Below are positions 4,397 through 5,484 of a DNA stretch of 5,484 bases, in pieces. The DNA is from an uncultured Lachnospiraceae bacterium. GTDB taxonomy: Bacteria > Bacillota > Clostridia > Lachnospirales > Lachnospiraceae. Each line of letters opens with the position of its first letter. Positions within the stretch are counted from its first letter, which is position 1. A model generated the notes under the pieces. The model was not told where the DNA came from, searched no databases, and saw nothing but the letters and a program-made list of their open reading frames with translations. Position numbers and translations under genes: made by a program. Where the stretch lies: the NCBI GenBank assembly GCA_937916415.1, contig CALGGH010000090.1, positions 1 through 5,484 of the forward strand, written 5' to 3'.

Positions 4397-5484
4397 TTAT
4401 GACCCGGAGTCCATCCTGCCGAATATCTCCAGCCTCTCCGTGTTCCGCGCCCTGATCGTGAAGGTAAGCGTCCTCGTGCCGCCAAATCCGGTGCCGTCGC
4501 CACGTGGTATCCCCCGCAGGGTCACGCGGCCGGTGCCTCGCCCATCGTTGCCGGAGTATCCGACTACCTCAAAATCCCTGCCCAGTCTCAGGGCCTCGCC
4601 GGCTGACGTGACGAACAGTCCCTCGAACGCACCGTCTGGCAGGATCACGGACTCCCCGGCATAACGGACGGACGGCAGTTTCTTCAACTGCTTAGCCCGA
4701 GTCAGCTTCATGGCGGGGCTGATGAGGGCATATGTTGCCGAAGTCTCGCCCTCGTAATTGCCCTTGCCCCTGATGGTCACCCTTATGAGATCCCCCATTC
4801 CGGGGGACGTCACTTCAGAATCATCATCGGCATTTACGTATTCCGTGATCTCATAATCGGACACGGAAAGCTTCTTTCCATTGACGTCGCATATCGTGAT
4901 AAAGGTCTTTTTGTATGAGTCCGCCTTGGAGGTGAGCACGACGTCCGCAGCCGTGACACCGTCCCTCAGTTCGTCCAGGTTTCTCTTCTCTATCGCATAA
5001 TTTCTGTTGACGGTGCCCGCATAGCGTCCCTTAAACTTGACCTTAAGCACGGCGTTCTGCGTGACCTTGCCGTTTCCGCCGCAGGCTACGACATAATCCA
5101 CTCCCTCCGTGAGCTTCCTGTCTCCGTCAGTGACCGTGACCGTGGGCACGGCACCTGCCTTTAAGTACGGCACGCTCTGATCATATGCGACGCGTATGGA
5201 ATCAGAGTCCGCCCTTTTTCCGTTTTTGATCCGGAAGTCCACGGACCTCGTGCCCGCATATCGCCCCATGCCGGTGATCAGGCACACGGCCCTCCCGGGC
5301 TCCACGTTGTTCCTTATCTCCAGGACGTAATCCGTGCCCTCCCGCAGGGTGTCGTTACGCGACGCGTCGGTGAGTATGAGCCCGGGCACGATCTCAGAGC
5401 CCGTATACACGTATGACTTCTTTTCCAGGCTTACCGACACCTTGGATATGGGCGTCCGCTTCCCGGTCGCCAGCTCCTGCACGG
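4397..5484 (-). CDS. Secreted/surface protein with repeated Ig-like modules, C-terminal part (5' end off window)
   Basis: About 361 codons are visible and the frame is open to the window edge. The codon at 5482 is GTG preceded by no ribosome binding site, so it is best read as an internal Val and the gene as partial. Visible residues form about four degenerate beta-rich modules (numbering from 5482): about 15-86 (VYTGSEIVPGLILT, LREGTDYVLE, GMGRYAGTRSVDFRI), 96-165 (VPTVTVTDGDRKLTEGVDYVV, KGRYAGTVNRNYAI), 176-254 (GKKLSVSDYEI, GKGNYEGETSATYAL) and 272-344 (LGRDFEVVGYSGN, GFGGTRTLTFTI). Such modules are common in large extracellular proteins of Lachnospiraceae and relatives, where they act as spacers or adhesive stalks beside an enzymatic or binding domain; the function here is unknown. 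No LPXTG motif, transmembrane helix or cell-wall-binding repeat is seen at the C-terminus (ending GRMDSGS), so any anchor must be N-terminal. It ends in TAA 93 bp before rex and is probably a separate transcription unit. Confidence 0.85.
   Translation of the reverse strand, partial: VQELATGKRTPISKVSVSLEKKSYVYTGSEIVPGLILTDASRNDTLREGTDYVLEIRNNVEPGRAVCLITGMGRYAGTRSVDFRIKNGKRADSDSIRVAYDQSVPYLKAGAVPTVTVTDGDRKLTEGVDYVVACGGNGKVTQNAVLKVKFKGRYAGTVNRNYAIEKRNLDELRDGVTAADVVLTSKADSYKKTFITICDVNGKKLSVSDYEITEYVNADDDSEVTSPGMGDLIRVTIRGKGNYEGETSATYALISPAMKLTRAKQLKKLPSVRYAGESVILPDGAFEGLFVTSAGEALRLGRDFEVVGYSGNDGRGTGRVTLRGIPRGDGTGFGGTRTLTFTIRARNTERLEIFGRMDSGS

Overview
The window is a bacterial chromosome fragment in which every supported gene lies on the minus strand, so biological order runs from the right edge to the left. 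Codon choice is moderately GC-rich (many C/G third positions), while the two real intergenic gaps are AT-rich. The proteins point to Clostridia, most likely a Lachnospiraceae-type Bacillota: the alanine racemase carries the KTDGYGHG form of its PLP-lysine motif, Rex is a typical Firmicute protein of 210 residues, and the right-edge gene encodes repeated 'YAGT...YxI' beta-sandwich modules common in secreted proteins of that group. The taxonomic assignment is inference from protein style.

Layout, right to left. (1) 5484-4397: the C-terminal part of a large, probably secreted protein made of about four degenerate Ig-like modules; its start is off the window. (2) 4396-4304: a 93-bp AT-rich gap with a good promoter for rex whose -35 box is overlapped by a candidate Rex operator. 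(3) 4303-3671: rex, the NADH/NAD+-sensing repressor. (4) 3666-3022: an unrecognised 214-residue, charged, helical/coiled-coil protein. (5) 3025-1427: nnr, a fused NAD(P)HX epimerase and ADP/ATP-dependent dehydratase; its start overlaps the previous stop by 4 bp. (6) 1452-1413: an 8-bp tandem repeat spanning the nnr stop codon, followed by a small hairpin in the gap before alr. (7) 1359-139: alr, alanine racemase. (8) 138-1: an AT-rich tail with a leftward promoter-like sequence, ending at the edge in a copy of a widely dispersed bacterial repeat (core TCATTCTGAGCGAAGCGAAG).

Genes 3-6 look like one operon (gaps of 4 bp, -4 bp and about 67 bp, no internal terminator seen). It joins a sensor of the nicotinamide redox state (Rex) with an enzyme that repairs damaged NADH/NADPH hydrates (Nnr) and with D-alanine supply for peptidoglycan (Alr). 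The nnr-alr pairing is familiar from Firmicutes; the Rex link and the uncharacterised coiled-coil protein between rex and nnr are the most interesting functional context. I see no CRISPR, transposase, tRNA or rRNA, and no clearly new multi-gene system. The less ordinary items are the coiled-coil protein, the octanucleotide repeat with its register-shifting hairpin, and the dispersed repeat at the left edge.
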